From contig NC_066583.1 of NCBI RefSeq assembly GCF_024323335.1, positions 273,118,916-273,182,915 of the forward strand: 64,000 nucleotides of DNA, given 5' to 3'. Shown piece by piece: positions 53,185-63,542 of the stretch (positions are counted from its first letter, which is position 1; each line of letters begins with the position of its first letter). The stretch comes from Lathyrus oleraceus (taxonomy: Eukaryota; Streptophyta; Magnoliopsida; Fabales; Fabaceae). Made by a program: the position numbers and the translations under genes. The notes below the pieces were generated by a model. That model was not told the DNA's origin, made no database searches, and worked only from the letters and a program-made list of their open reading frames with translations.

Positions 53185-53391
53185 GCTTTCATTGTATTTT
53201 CCTTTTGTAATGAACATTGATTAAAGAAATTATTAATAAAAGTTCCCCTCTTCTCTTTTGGTGGTTTACGCAAAGCTAAATTCCAGTAGTCCTGGAAAAC
53301 ATTTCACACATTGCATAGCATGACATAACATTGCATAACAGGTATTCTAAAGGATCTATGTTCTCACGGTCTTCCTATTGCAAACATAAAA

Positions 53392-56300
53392 ATGGACCTC
53401 GAACAAACTGTCAAAGATCTCCAGGCTCAGAATGCTCAATTTCAGGAGATGATGCTGAGCTTATCCAAGGGGCAGGAAGAACTGAAGGCTCTCTTGTTCG
53501 AGAAGAAGAAAGACAAGAAACCTGTGAGTTACATTAACCTGGGAAGAAGGCTTAAAGGACAGGCTGCAGGAGTCAAGATTAGACTTCCGAAGGATCAAGA
53601 AGAGGAGACAGAAAACGATTCAGAAGATGAGAATGCTGATCCTCTCAACCAGGAGGACGACGATGAAGATTATGAAGATGAACAATACTCTCCAAAAGAG
53701 GATAAGTATAAGTTGCTGGAAGAACGTATGCTAGCTATGGAGGGTCAGAAGGCGCCCGGTCTGGATTTCGAAAGCTTGGGACTGGTCTCTGATGTGGTCA
53801 TTCCTCGCAAATTCAAGATCCCCACTTTCACTAAGTACGATGGTGCGTCTTGTCCTCAGATGCATCTGAGAGCTTATGTGAGAAAGATTCAGCCATATAC
53901 CACTGATAGGAAGCTATGGATCCATTTCTTCCAAGAGAGTCTATCTGGCAGACAGTTGGAATGGTATTATCAGCTCGAAAACTCTAACATCCACACCTGG
54001 ACTGATTTAGCGACGACATTCTACAAGCATTACCAGTATAATTCTGAGTTAGCGCCTACTCGGCTACAGTTGCAGAATATGACTATGGGTTCTAAAGAAA
54101 GCTTCAAAGAATATGCCCAAAAATGGAGAGATTTGGCTGGCAGAGTCAAACCCCCTATGACTGATCGAGAATTAATAGACATGTTCATGGGTACACTGAC
54201 TGGCCCATTCTACAGCCATCTACTGGGAAGTTCTTCATCCGGTTTCACTGAACTTATATTGACAGGTGAACGGGTGGAGAGCGGCATTCGAAGTGGAAAG
54301 ATACAGGCGGCTACCTCTGCAAGCAGCAAAAAGTCCTATCAAGGGAAAAATGAATCAAATGCGGTGTACGGTCAAAGGAGTCATAATAAGAAAAATAGTG
54401 ACCATGCCGTTGGAGCAGTTACGATTGCATCCCCGCCAGCTCAAAACTTCCAGCATAGACAGGACAGGCCGAGAAGGCAGTTTACCAAGATCAATATGAT
54501 TTTAGCACAAGCCCTGCAAAGTATGCTAAAGGCAAATTTAATCACTCTCAGAGGTCCTCCTGGAAATGTCAACACTACTTCTCCTCGTCATAATCCCAAT
54601 GCCAGGTGTGCATATCACTCCGATAGCCCCGGGCATGATACAAACGATTGTTGGTTGTTGAAGAATAAAATTCAGGATATGATCGACGCTGGGGAAATTA
54701 AATTTGAGCCGCCAGAGACTCCTAATGTCGTCACTGCACCTATGCCTAATCATGACAAGGCTGTTAATGTTGTCGATGACAATTCCCACATCACTACTGT
54801 AGCAGACTTAACATCTCCTCTCCTGATCATCAAGAAGAACTTATTGCAAGCTGGTTTATTTCCAGGTTGTGCTGAAAATTGCGATCGCTGTATACTCCGA
54901 CCCAATGAGTGCTTGAAGTTGAGGAATGGTATTCAACGGCTGATGGATGATCGCACAATTCTCTTCGAAAGGGTTCCTAAGGTGGAAAACCCTACTGAAG
55001 AAATATCTGTGATTGCTAGGTCCAAAGTTCCAGTGAAGATTACCGCTACTAGAGTGCCTGTGAAGATTACTGCTGAGCCCAAGGTAGCCCCCCTAATCAT
55101 TACTGCACCTGGCCCAGTACCGTATTCCTCCAGCAAAGCCATTCCGTGGAATTATGGAGGTGATGTTTATATCCATGGCGTAAAGCAAGTTGGTAATTCT
55201 GCTAATCCTAATGACATTGTTGGGACTAGTAAAGTTACTCGAAGTGGAAGGATCTTCTCTCTAGAAATCTCACCTCCCGCCCCTGAAACTCGAGGAAAGG
55301 AACCAGTAACCAACCCTTCTCAGTCAAAGACACCGGTCGAAGTTACTACTGAAGATGTTGCCAAGCAGGAAGTGGAAGAAATGCTGAAAATCATCCGTAA
55401 GAGTGATTTTGATGTGGTAGAACAGCTGGGGCATACTCCGTCTAAAATTTCGATGTTATCCTTGTTGTTATCTTCTGAATCTCATGCCAATGCATTGATC
55501 AAATTCTTGAAGACCGCTCATGTACCTCAGGAGACATCTGTCGATCAGTTCGAAAACTATGTTGCTAACCTGACTGTTGACAATGGCCTAGGCTTTTCCG
55601 ATGCTGATCTGACACCAGCAGGAAAGAATCATAACAAAGCTCTGCACATCTCCATTGAATGTAAGGGGATCACTTTAGCTCATGTGTTGATCGATAATGG
55701 CTCTTCTTTGAATGTGCTACCGAAAGCTGTACTCGACAAGCTTGACTGTAAGAGCATCGAATTGAAACCTAGTGATACTGTGGTGCGTGCGTACGACGGT
55801 GCAAAAAGTGTTGTCCATGGTGAAGTGGTTCTCCCTATCAAGATAGGACCTCAAGTCTTCAGCACTACCTTTCACGTGATGAACATCCGTCCTGCCTATT
55901 CATGCTTGCTGGGACGCCCTTGGATTCATGGGGCAAGTGCCGTAGCTTCATCTCTCCATCAAAAGCCGAAGTATCCAATAGAGGGTAAGATTGTCACTGT
56001 GTGTGGAGAAGAAGAGTATATTGTCAGTAGTGTGCAGGCCTTCAGATACGTCGAGATGGATGGCGAATTCTTTGAGACTCCCACTCAGTCATTTGAAATG
56101 GTTCACCCGCCCAGTCCTATCCTTAAGCCGACTCCCCTTGTGCCCAAGGTTATTCGTGCTCCTCCTGCCATGATTTCTCTGAAGGACGCTCAAGCCGTGG
56201 TTGAAAATGGTGGTCGTACTGGTTGGGGTCAACTGATCAACGTACCATACAAGTCTGACAAGTCTGGTTTAGGATTTAACTCTGAAAGGATGGTCAAAGA

Positions 56301-56430
56301 TCAGATTAATGCTGTAGAAGATGCTGATAGCGATTGCGACCTGGATAGCTGGATTTTCCCAACAATTGGTGACGGACTCAATAATTGGAAGGCTGAAGAC
56401 ACTATCCCGATTTCCTTTAGTCAGGAGTAA
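53392..56430 (+). CDS. gag: Tat-B Gag-protease, 1012 aa, intact
   Basis: The ATG at 53392 starts MDLEQTVKDLQAQNAQFQE, an N-terminal coiled coil. An acidic stretch lies near 65-105. The Gag core (KFKIPTFTKYDGASCPQMHL, WYYQLENSNIHTWTDL, ESFKEYAQKWRDLA) is at about 140-310. A zinc finger RCAYHSDSPGHDTNDC is near 403-418, and the second Cys motif GCAENCDRCILRPNEC is near 493. The protease at 766-778 reads LIDNGSSLNVLP, so the usual DTG is DNG. LLGRPWIHG follows. A G-patch-like end lies near 941 (GWGQLINV, SGLGFNS). Homologous throughout to Tat-A Gag-protease but clearly diverged. Confidence 0.9.
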   Translation: MDLEQTVKDLQAQNAQFQEMMLSLSKGQEELKALLFEKKKDKKPVSYINLGRRLKGQAAGVKIRLPKDQEEETENDSEDENADPLNQEDDDEDYEDEQYSPKEDKYKLLEERMLAMEGQKAPGLDFESLGLVSDVVIPRKFKIPTFTKYDGASCPQMHLRAYVRKIQPYTTDRKLWIHFFQESLSGRQLEWYYQLENSNIHTWTDLATTFYKHYQYNSELAPTRLQLQNMTMGSKESFKEYAQKWRDLAGRVKPPMTDRELIDMFMGTLTGPFYSHLLGSSSSGFTELILTGERVESGIRSGKIQAATSASSKKSYQGKNESNAVYGQRSHNKKNSDHAVGAVTIASPPAQNFQHRQDRPRRQFTKINMILAQALQSMLKANLITLRGPPGNVNTTSPRHNPNARCAYHSDSPGHDTNDCWLLKNKIQDMIDAGEIKFEPPETPNVVTAPMPNHDKAVNVVDDNSHITTVADLTSPLLIIKKNLLQAGLFPGCAENCDRCILRPNECLKLRNGIQRLMDDRTILFERVPKVENPTEEISVIARSKVPVKITATRVPVKITAEPKVAPLIITAPGPVPYSSSKAIPWNYGGDVYIHGVKQVGNSANPNDIVGTSKVTRSGRIFSLEISPPAPETRGKEPVTNPSQSKTPVEVTTEDVAKQEVEEMLKIIRKSDFDVVEQLGHTPSKISMLSLLLSSESHANALIKFLKTAHVPQETSVDQFENYVANLTVDNGLGFSDADLTPAGKNHNKALHISIECKGITLAHVLIDNGSSLNVLPKAVLDKLDCKSIELKPSDTVVRAYDGAKSVVHGEVVLPIKIGPQVFSTTFHVMNIRPAYSCLLGRPWIHGASAVASSLHQKPKYPIEGKIVTVCGEEEYIVSSVQAFRYVEMDGEFFETPTQSFEMVHPPSPILKPTPLVPKVIRAPPAMISLKDAQAVVENGGRTGWGQLINVPYKSDKSGLGFNSERMVKDQINAVEDADSDCDLDSWIFPTIGDGLNNWKAEDTIPISFSQE

Positions 56431-56660
56431 TTGTTATTGTCTATTTTAGTGTTGCAAATTTTTAAATTGAACTTCTTAAAGCATTGTGTCTATGCCCGGG
56501 GCACAATAGCTAATTTGTTAAGGGTTTTGTCATTTTCATAAGCATATTCATATTCAATAAACCAATGGACGTTTTGCATTCAAATATTGTGCTCTTTATC
56601 TTTCCTGTCATCTTCCAAAAAAAAGCTATGTTTTCTTACACACACTCACGTAACGATTTG
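56431..56660 (+). other. Gag-pro/pol junction of Tat-B, possible intron
   Basis: Gag-pro stop at 56428-56430; a second in-frame stop lies near 56537; pol continues in the same frame. AACGATTTGCAG at about 56651-56662 is a good 3' splice-site candidate. Ogre elements are known to remove an intron here to fuse gag-pro with RT. The donor is not identified, so the intron is inferred. Confidence 0.4.
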
Positions 56661-59241
56661 CAGATCCACACCCACTCTGGATCCTGTTGATAATAGTTCT
56701 GCTACTGTTAACTATGACTTCGAAAATCCGATCTACCAAACCGAGGATGGAAGTGAGGAAGATTGTGAAGTACCTGAAGAGCTTGCCAGACTGGTACTGC
56801 AAGAAGAAAAGACTATACAGCCGCATGATGAGTCGATCGAAATTGTAAATCTGGGTACCGAAGTGGACAAGAAAGAAGTCAAAATAGGAGCAGGCTTGGG
56901 AGACAGTGTCAAGGAAAGATTGGTTCAGATGTTACATGACTATATTGAGATTTTTGCTTGGTCTTACGAAGACATGCCAGGACTGGATACTGATATAGTA
57001 GTGCATCGTTTGCCGATGAAGGAAGATTGTCGTCCTGTTAAGCAAAAGGTTCGTCGCATGCGTCCTGAAATGTCCGAGAAAATCAAAGCCGAAGTTATGA
57101 AACAATTTAACGCCGGTTTCCTAGCCGTTACTTCTTATCCTCAATGGGTTGCTAATGTGGTACCAGTACCGAAGAAGGATGGTAAGGTGCGAATGTGCGT
57201 CGATTACTGAGATCTGAATAAAGGGAGTCCCAAGGATGACTTTCCACTCCCGCACATTGATGTTCTGGTAGACAATACCGCTCAACACAAAGTATTCTCC
57301 TTCATGGATGGATTCTCGGGTTATAACCAGATTAAGATGGCACCTGAAGACATGGAGAAAACTACGTTTGTGACGCAATGGGGCACTTTCTGTTACAAAG
57401 TAATGCCATTCGGTTTGAAGAACGCCGGGGCAACGTACCAACGTGCTATGGTGGTTTTGTTCCATGATATGATTCATCATGAAATAGAAGTATATGTGGA
57501 TGACATGATAGCCAGATCTCATACCGAAGAAGAACATCTCGATCATTTATACAAACTGTTTGAGAGGTTGAAGAAATACAAGTTGAGATTGAACCCGAAC
57601 AAATGCACCTTTGGAGTAAGGTCCGGTAAACTCTTGGGCTTTATTGTCAGTGGTAAAGGAATTGAGGTTGATCCGGCCAAGGTGAGAGCTATTCGAGAGA
57701 TGCCAGTCCCCCGTACGGATAAAGAAGTCAGAGGTTTCTTGGGACGTTTGAACTACATTGCCCGATTTATTTCCCATTTGACTGCTACCTGCAAACCCAT
57801 CTTCAAACTACTGAGGAAGAATCAAGAGATGATATGGAATGACGAATGTCAAGAAGCTTTTGACAAAATCAAGAAGTATCTCCAGGAACCTCCGAGACTG
57901 ATACCACCAGTTGAAGGAAGACCTCTAATCATGTATTTGACCGTGTTAGAAACTTTAATGGGGTGCGTGTTGGGGCAACATGACGAGTCTGGTCGAAAAG
58001 AGCATGCCATATACTACCTTAGCAAAAAGTTTACCGACTGTGAAACAAGATACTCACTGCTCGAGAAAACTTGCTGTGCTTTGGCCTGGGCTGCTCGCCG
58101 ACTAAGACAGTATATGTTGAATCATACCACTTTATTGATTTCTAAGATGGATCCTATCAAATATATATTTGAGAAACCTGCTCTCTCAGGGAGAATAGCA
58201 AGATGGCAGATGATTTTAACAGAGTATGATATCCAGTATACTACCCAGAAAGCAATCAAAGGAAGCGTGCTAGCTGATCATTTGGCTCATCAAGCGGTGG
58301 ACGATTACCAATCTATGAATTTTGAGTTCCCAGATGAGGATGTCATGCTTGTTTCTGATTATGAAGAACCTGGACCGGATGAAGGACCCGAACCGGGATC
58401 CCGGTGGACTATGGTTTTTGATGGATCTTCTAATGCATTGGGCAATGGTGTTGGTGTTGTAATCGTTTCCCCCAAGGGTTGTCATACTCCTTTCACTGCT
58501 AGACTATGTTTCGATTGTACCAATAATATGGCTGAGTATGAAGCGTGTATTTTGGGACTCAGAGCTGCTATAGACCTGTGAATCAAGTTTTTGAGCGTGT
58601 ACGGAGACTCGGCATTAGTAATCAGCCAGATCAAAGGAGAATGGGACACTAAACATCCGAATCTCATCCCTTATCGAGAGCGGGTGTTGACATTAATCCC
58701 ATACTTTGAAGAGATTACATTCGAACATATTCCACGAGAAGAGAATCAGTTGGCAGACGCCTTGGCCACCATGTCATCTATGTTCAGAGTCAGATGGGAC
58801 AATGAAGCTCCCAGGATCACCATTGAACGACTAGATGAACCAACATATTGTTATGAACTTAACGCTGCTGAAGTAGAGGAGAAACCTTGGTTCCACGAAG
58901 TAAAAAGATATTTAGAAGCTCAGGAGTACCCTGAAGGGGCGTCCGTCAATGACAGAAAATTCCTGAGGAAGTTCTCCGCTAAATTCTTTTTGAGTAATGG
59001 AGTATTATACAAACGTAATCATGATTCGACCTTGCTTCGCTGTGTGGATAAAAAGGAAGCAGAAAAGATTATGGAAAACATGCATGACGGTATTTTTGGG
59101 ACTCATTCTAGTGGACATACGATGGCCAAGAAGATTCTGAGATCAGGGTATTATTGGTCTACCATGGAAGCTGATTGCCACCATCACTCCAGAACCTGTC
59201 ACAAGTGCCAGATCTATGCGGATAAACGTCCGTTGATTTAA
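56587..59241 (+). pseudogene. pol: Tat-B pol: RT and dual RNase H, integrase truncated
   Basis: One frame with two TGA stops (57208-57210 after RMCVDY, and 58579-58581 within RNase H 2). RT: HRLPMKEDCRPVKQKVRRM, QWVANVVPVPKKDGKVRMC, MDGFSGYNQIKMAPEDM, and YVDD at 57493-57504. The first RNase H (MYLTVLETLMGCVLGQHDE, RYSLLEKTCCALAWA) lacks its leading catalytic Asp, as usual for Tat elements. The second RNase H has VFDGSSNALGNGVGVV, MAEYEACILGL, VYGDSALVISQ and NQLADALA. It then has the integrase zinc finger (HDGIFGTHSSGH, CHKCQIYADK) and stops at 59241 with no DDE core. Confidence 0.88.
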
Positions 59242-60785
59242 TTTGAATTAATATATGCATTTGGATATGATCGATGTGTACCAAAAATGCATGCATAAAA
59301 TAGAAATAGCGATTACTACAAGACTTCAGGATCGAGGAGAAGGTCTAACTATGCTTTCCAATGAATCCGTGGCTAATTCTATTCCCCAGCAAAGCCAGTT
59401 ATTCCCCAGAGGCAATTGGCATTACTAGACAAATTGGTCATCTCTGCCACCCCGGCCAGGCTTCTGTTAAATATTTCTACCATCAGACAGAAATCAAGTC
59501 TCCCTAGATGAGAAAGGGGCATCAATACAAGTATCTCCAACCAGAAGATGGGGATTTATTTTCCCCAGAGAGTCGCAGGAAAAACTTCTCAGAGGCATAA
59601 TTCATTCATTACATCATTTCACAACATACGCATGCATACAACATTCGCATTTATGTTCGCAAGCATAAAACATCTCATGCATCATGACATGGCATGAAGC
59701 TAACTCTTCTTTTCAGGTTAATTATCCTCCGGGTATTGTCAAATTAAAGAGTTCATTCAGGCAGACACCGTTATCAATCACATTCAAGATTCAGATTCAT
59801 CTTTCAGATATACTCTATAAACATTCATTCCAACAAGCACTCTGATGGTGGCATCTTTGAGCCCACCCCAGATATTCATTGCAAGTACAACATATACAAA
59901 TACTATCAGATATAGCCTAGCGTACAGTTCATTCTGACACAGCTCAACATATGACTTCTTCAACTACTCCAATACGGTCTAACATACGACCCATTTGGAC
60001 CTTCAAATCCTCAGATACTGCCTAGCGTACGGTACATTCAGAGGTGTAGTCTAGCGTACGACTACTTTCTTCTTCAGATACAGCCTAACGTACGGCTCAT
60101 TCTGCAACTCAGATACGATCTAACGTACGATCCATTCTGATCCTCAAATCCTCAGATACTGCCTAGCGTACGGTACATTCCGGGGTGTAGTCTAGCGTAC
60201 GACTACTTTCTTCTTCAGATACAGCCTAACGTACGGCTCATTCTACAACTCCAATAGGGTCTAGCGTACGACCTATTTGGACCTTCAAATCCTCAGATAC
60301 TGCCTAGCGTACGGTACATTCCGGGGTGTAGTCTAGCGTACGACTACTTTCTTTTTCAGATACAGCCTAACGTACGACCCATATGGATCTTCAACTCAGA
60401 TGCGATCTAACGTACGATCCATTCTGACCCCTTTTTCAGATACAGCCTAACGTACAGCTCATTCTGCAACTCAGATACGATCTAGCGTACGATCCATTCT
60501 GATCTTTCCTCCCCAGCGAAGTCACCCGCCTAATGAATAGCTCATTCTGCGATTCAGATACGATCTAGTGTATGATCCATTCTGATCCTTTATCCCTAGC
60601 AGTGTATGACCCATTCTGATCTTTCATCATCGAACTTCCTGGATGGCATCTCTAAGCCCATCTCCATCAAGACTAACCTTTGATTAACAAGTGCAAATTT
60701 TTGGGGCATTCTAGTGTTCAATAATCTTCCATCTCCAGACCACGAATGGCGTACATACCATTCTAACTCTCTCGGTTCAAGAATA
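59242..60785 (+). other. Tat-B 3' untranslated region
   Basis: Non-coding. Right after pol a trace of the integrase core (HLDMI-like) is followed by unrelated sequence, marking the deletion. It contains TCCCCAGCAAAG (59383), TCCCCAGAGAGTCGC (59562) and TCCCCAGCGAAGTCACC (60510) motifs and the tandem array at 59940-60600. Confidence 0.75.
59940..60600. repeat. CTAGCGTACG tandem array with 141-bp higher-order unit
   Basis: About fifteen subunits of roughly 35 bp, each with a T(A/C)TAGCGTACG or CTAACGTACG core followed by variants of CATTCTGATCC or ACTACTTTCTTC. A higher-order period of 141 bp is visible: TCAGATACTGCCTAGCGTAC begins at 60011, 60152 and 60293. The array decays toward 60600. Confidence 0.9.
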
Positions 60786-60800
60786 TTGAACAGGGGCAGC
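60786..60800 (+). other. Tat-B polypurine tract
   Basis: TTGAACAGGGGCAGC directly before the 3' LTR; the AGGGGCAGC core is shared with Tat-A. Confidence 0.8.
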
Positions 60801-62813
60801 TGTCATACCCCAAAATTTGCCCATTAATCTTGCAAAACATTTCTCGAAGCACTCCAACTTATTCTGCAAGGCACTGACCTTAAAGGAACAAAAGCCTAGC
60901 TCACAACAGACCCAATCCAGAAAAAGGCCCAAACTAGCTTGCTCGCTAGGCGAGCAATTCCTTCGCCTAGCGAACCCTTCGCTACAACGCTCGCCTAGCG
61001 AAGCTTGCGAACACCAGAAATTCTGGGCTTCATTCTGAGCCCATTAGGTCACAAACAATCACTATAAATACCGGCACTTCAGTCACGAAAATGGACAGAG
61101 GAAGACGGACAGAAACCCTGACATAGAAACCCTGGAGACTAACTCAGAGAATTCCGAGTAAAGAAACCCTGAAGGCTGCTCATCCGCACCGAAGTTACCT
61201 CCGCCCAATTCCACCCGATACCAAGAGTGGTCAGTCCCTTCAACATCGCAGCTCAGTTGCAAACAGGTTTGCGCATCACTACTGTTTTATGCTTTTAATC
61301 GGTAATCTCTACATGCATAAAGCATCATGATTAAATTTTCGGATATGTAATTTGATTTCACATGTGAATTTAAGTATGCCTGAATACCCTGAATGTTTGT
61401 CCATGCTATTCCTGTAATTAAATGCCATAAAGTTCAGGGTTCCGAAGATCATGCTGCTATCAAACTCAAAACCTGTAGCCGCTCGCTAGCACATCGCTAA
61501 GCGAACCTGTAGCGAGCACTCGCTAAGCCTTCGCTAGGCGAAGTAGGAGCGAACGGGATAGTGGCTGTTTTGTTTCTTTTCTGTTCTGCCTTATGTTTAT
61601 CTAATCAAGATTTCTTATAATTCTGCATTATTTGGCCTGACCTTATGACTGTTGTGTTTATTTTGTGGTACAATTTTCAATTGTACTTTATCTCGATGTT
61701 CTAACCCGTGTGCTGAATTGTGTAAAGGCTTGCATATTCCCGGAAAAACGGCCGGCTAGGTATTCCATTTTATTTGTGGGATACCCTTATGGAGATGGAT
61801 TCTGAATTACTTAATTTTAATGTGGAGATTCATCCTAATTGCCTAATTAATTTTAATGTGGAGATTCATCCTAATTGCCTAATTAATTTTAATGTAGAGA
61901 TTCATCCTGATCGATCATAATGTGGAAATTCATCTTAAATACTTAATTGCAAAATATTGCCTTTGAATATGTGATCTTGGACCTCTCTTTATTGCCTTAC
62001 GATATTACGGTACTACGGTCATGTCCCGCGAATGTGGGGATACACTTAGCAAAGGCCCTTCAGTTAAATCATCATGTCCCTATAAAATAAATCATAGTCC
62101 CTCGGATGTTGCCTTCGAATATATGATTTTGTCCCTCGATGACCCTTCGGTGTAGCCTACGATTAAATGATGATAGCCCCTTCAAATGCTAAGGTATCCT
62201 TACAACCGTTGCTTTCAATGACCAATCGATGACCCTACGATGACCCTTTTACATCCAAAGGATAAAACTACTTATTTCTCAATAATAAGGACGGTTTTAC
62301 CCTCACAAGGATAGGAAATGCCCATCAAGACCTTGGGTAGGTATAACTCTTAATTGCTTACTCACAATTTAAAAATACTTTTCACACTTCACAAATACTA
62401 GAAAATCACCACTTGGTATACATTCATACTAGAATCATTACTGAGTTATATTTTTCTAAACCATTTTCAAAACTAAACGAGATGACCACCTTGTATACAT
62501 TCATACAAGAATCATTACAAAGTTAAATTCTCTTTTTCAAAGCATTTTCTAAACAATTCACGAACACTTTTTCAGACAAGAAAAAATAATATAAGTGATC
62601 AAGCAATTAAGAGCCCATGGATAACCATGGATACAAAGGGTGTTAACACCTTCCCTTTGTATAATGTACCTCCCGAACCCAAAATCTAATTAAGGTCTTT
62701 CCTGTTCTTTTCCACCTTTCCTTATTGGATAAAAGAAAAGTCGGTGGCGACTCTTGCTATCCGCGACATTGCGATTAAAAGCAAAACACACAAAGTCAGT
62801 TCACCGTATGACA
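60801..62813 (+). mobile_element. Tat-B 3' LTR, 2013 bp
   Basis: Exactly the same length as the 5' LTR with scattered single-base differences (mostly C/T and G/A). TATA box CTATAAATACC at 61062-61072; PBS-like TGGCGACTCT at 62745-62754. Followed by target duplication actcc and the rest of SIRE-B pol. Confidence 0.94.
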
Positions 62814-62818
62814 ACTCC

Positions 62819-63542
62819 CATGCATCCAACATGCATTCTTGAAAAGGAAGAAGTCAGTAAAAAGGTTTGTCAGAAGCTCTATCGTGGTATGATAGGCTCC
62901 CTTCTCTATCTGACTGCTACTCGACCTGATATTCTCTTTAGTGTTTGTCTCTGTGCCAGATTTCAATCAAATCCTAGAGAAACTCACTTAACAGCAGTTA
63001 AGAGAATTCTCAAATATCTGAAAGGAACTCCTAACCTGGGCCTGATGTATGAGAAAACATCAGAGTATAGACTTTCTGGTTATTGTAATGCAGATTACGC
63101 AGAAGATAGAGTGGAACGAAAAAGCACATCTGGGAATTGTCAGCTCCTAGGAAACAATCTGATATCCTGGGCCAGCAAAAGACAGTCAACTATCGCCATA
63201 TCCACGGCAAAAGCAGAATACATCTTAGCATCTCTGTGCACCACTCAGATGCTCTGGATGAATAATCAGTTAGAAGATCTGCAAATCTTCAAGAGTAACA
63301 TTCCTATCTTTTGTGATAATACTGCTGCCATTTGTTTAAGTAAAAATCCCATTTTGCACTCCAGAGCTAAGCACATTGAAATAAAACATCATTTTATCAG
63401 AGACTATGTTCAGAAAGGGATAGTAACATTGAAGTTCATTGATACAGATCATCAATGGGCAGATATCTTTACTAAACCCTTAGCTGAAGATAGATTCCTC
63501 CTTATCTTAGGAAATCTGAACATTCAAAACTGCCCTGAATAA
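62819..63542 (+). pseudogene. pol: SIRE-B pol, part 2 (RT end and RNase H)
   Basis: Resumes at MHPTCILEKEEVSKKVCQKL in the pol frame. RNase H is inactive: YCDADYAGD of SIRE-A is YCNADYAED here and TAEAEY is TAKAEY, so two catalytic acids (Asp and Glu) are Asn and Lys, both G-to-A changes. FCDNTAAICLS and WADIFTKPLAEDRF remain. The stop is at 63540-63542. Confidence 0.9.

Larger units (their letters stand above)
49115..62813 (+). mobile_element. Tat-B: Ogre-like Ty3/gypsy element, 13.7 kb, integrase-core deleted
   Basis: LTRs 49115-51127 and 60801-62813, both exactly 2013 bp; TSD actcc (49110-49114, 62814-62818). Internal order: PBS, ORF1, gag-protease, pol (RT, two RNase H, integrase zinc finger only), repeat-rich 3' UTR and PPT. 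The LTRs differ at a modest number of single bases, with no indel. Presence of ORF1 upstream of gag points to the Ogre group, although LTRs and total length are much smaller than in classical Ogre. Confidence 0.92.

Noticed and set aside
60817..61038. 73-codon frame at the start of Tat-B LTRs (also continuing from SIRE-B pol at 49115)
   Set aside because: LTR sequence read through by chance; the fusion to SIRE-B RT is an insertion artefact, not a gene.
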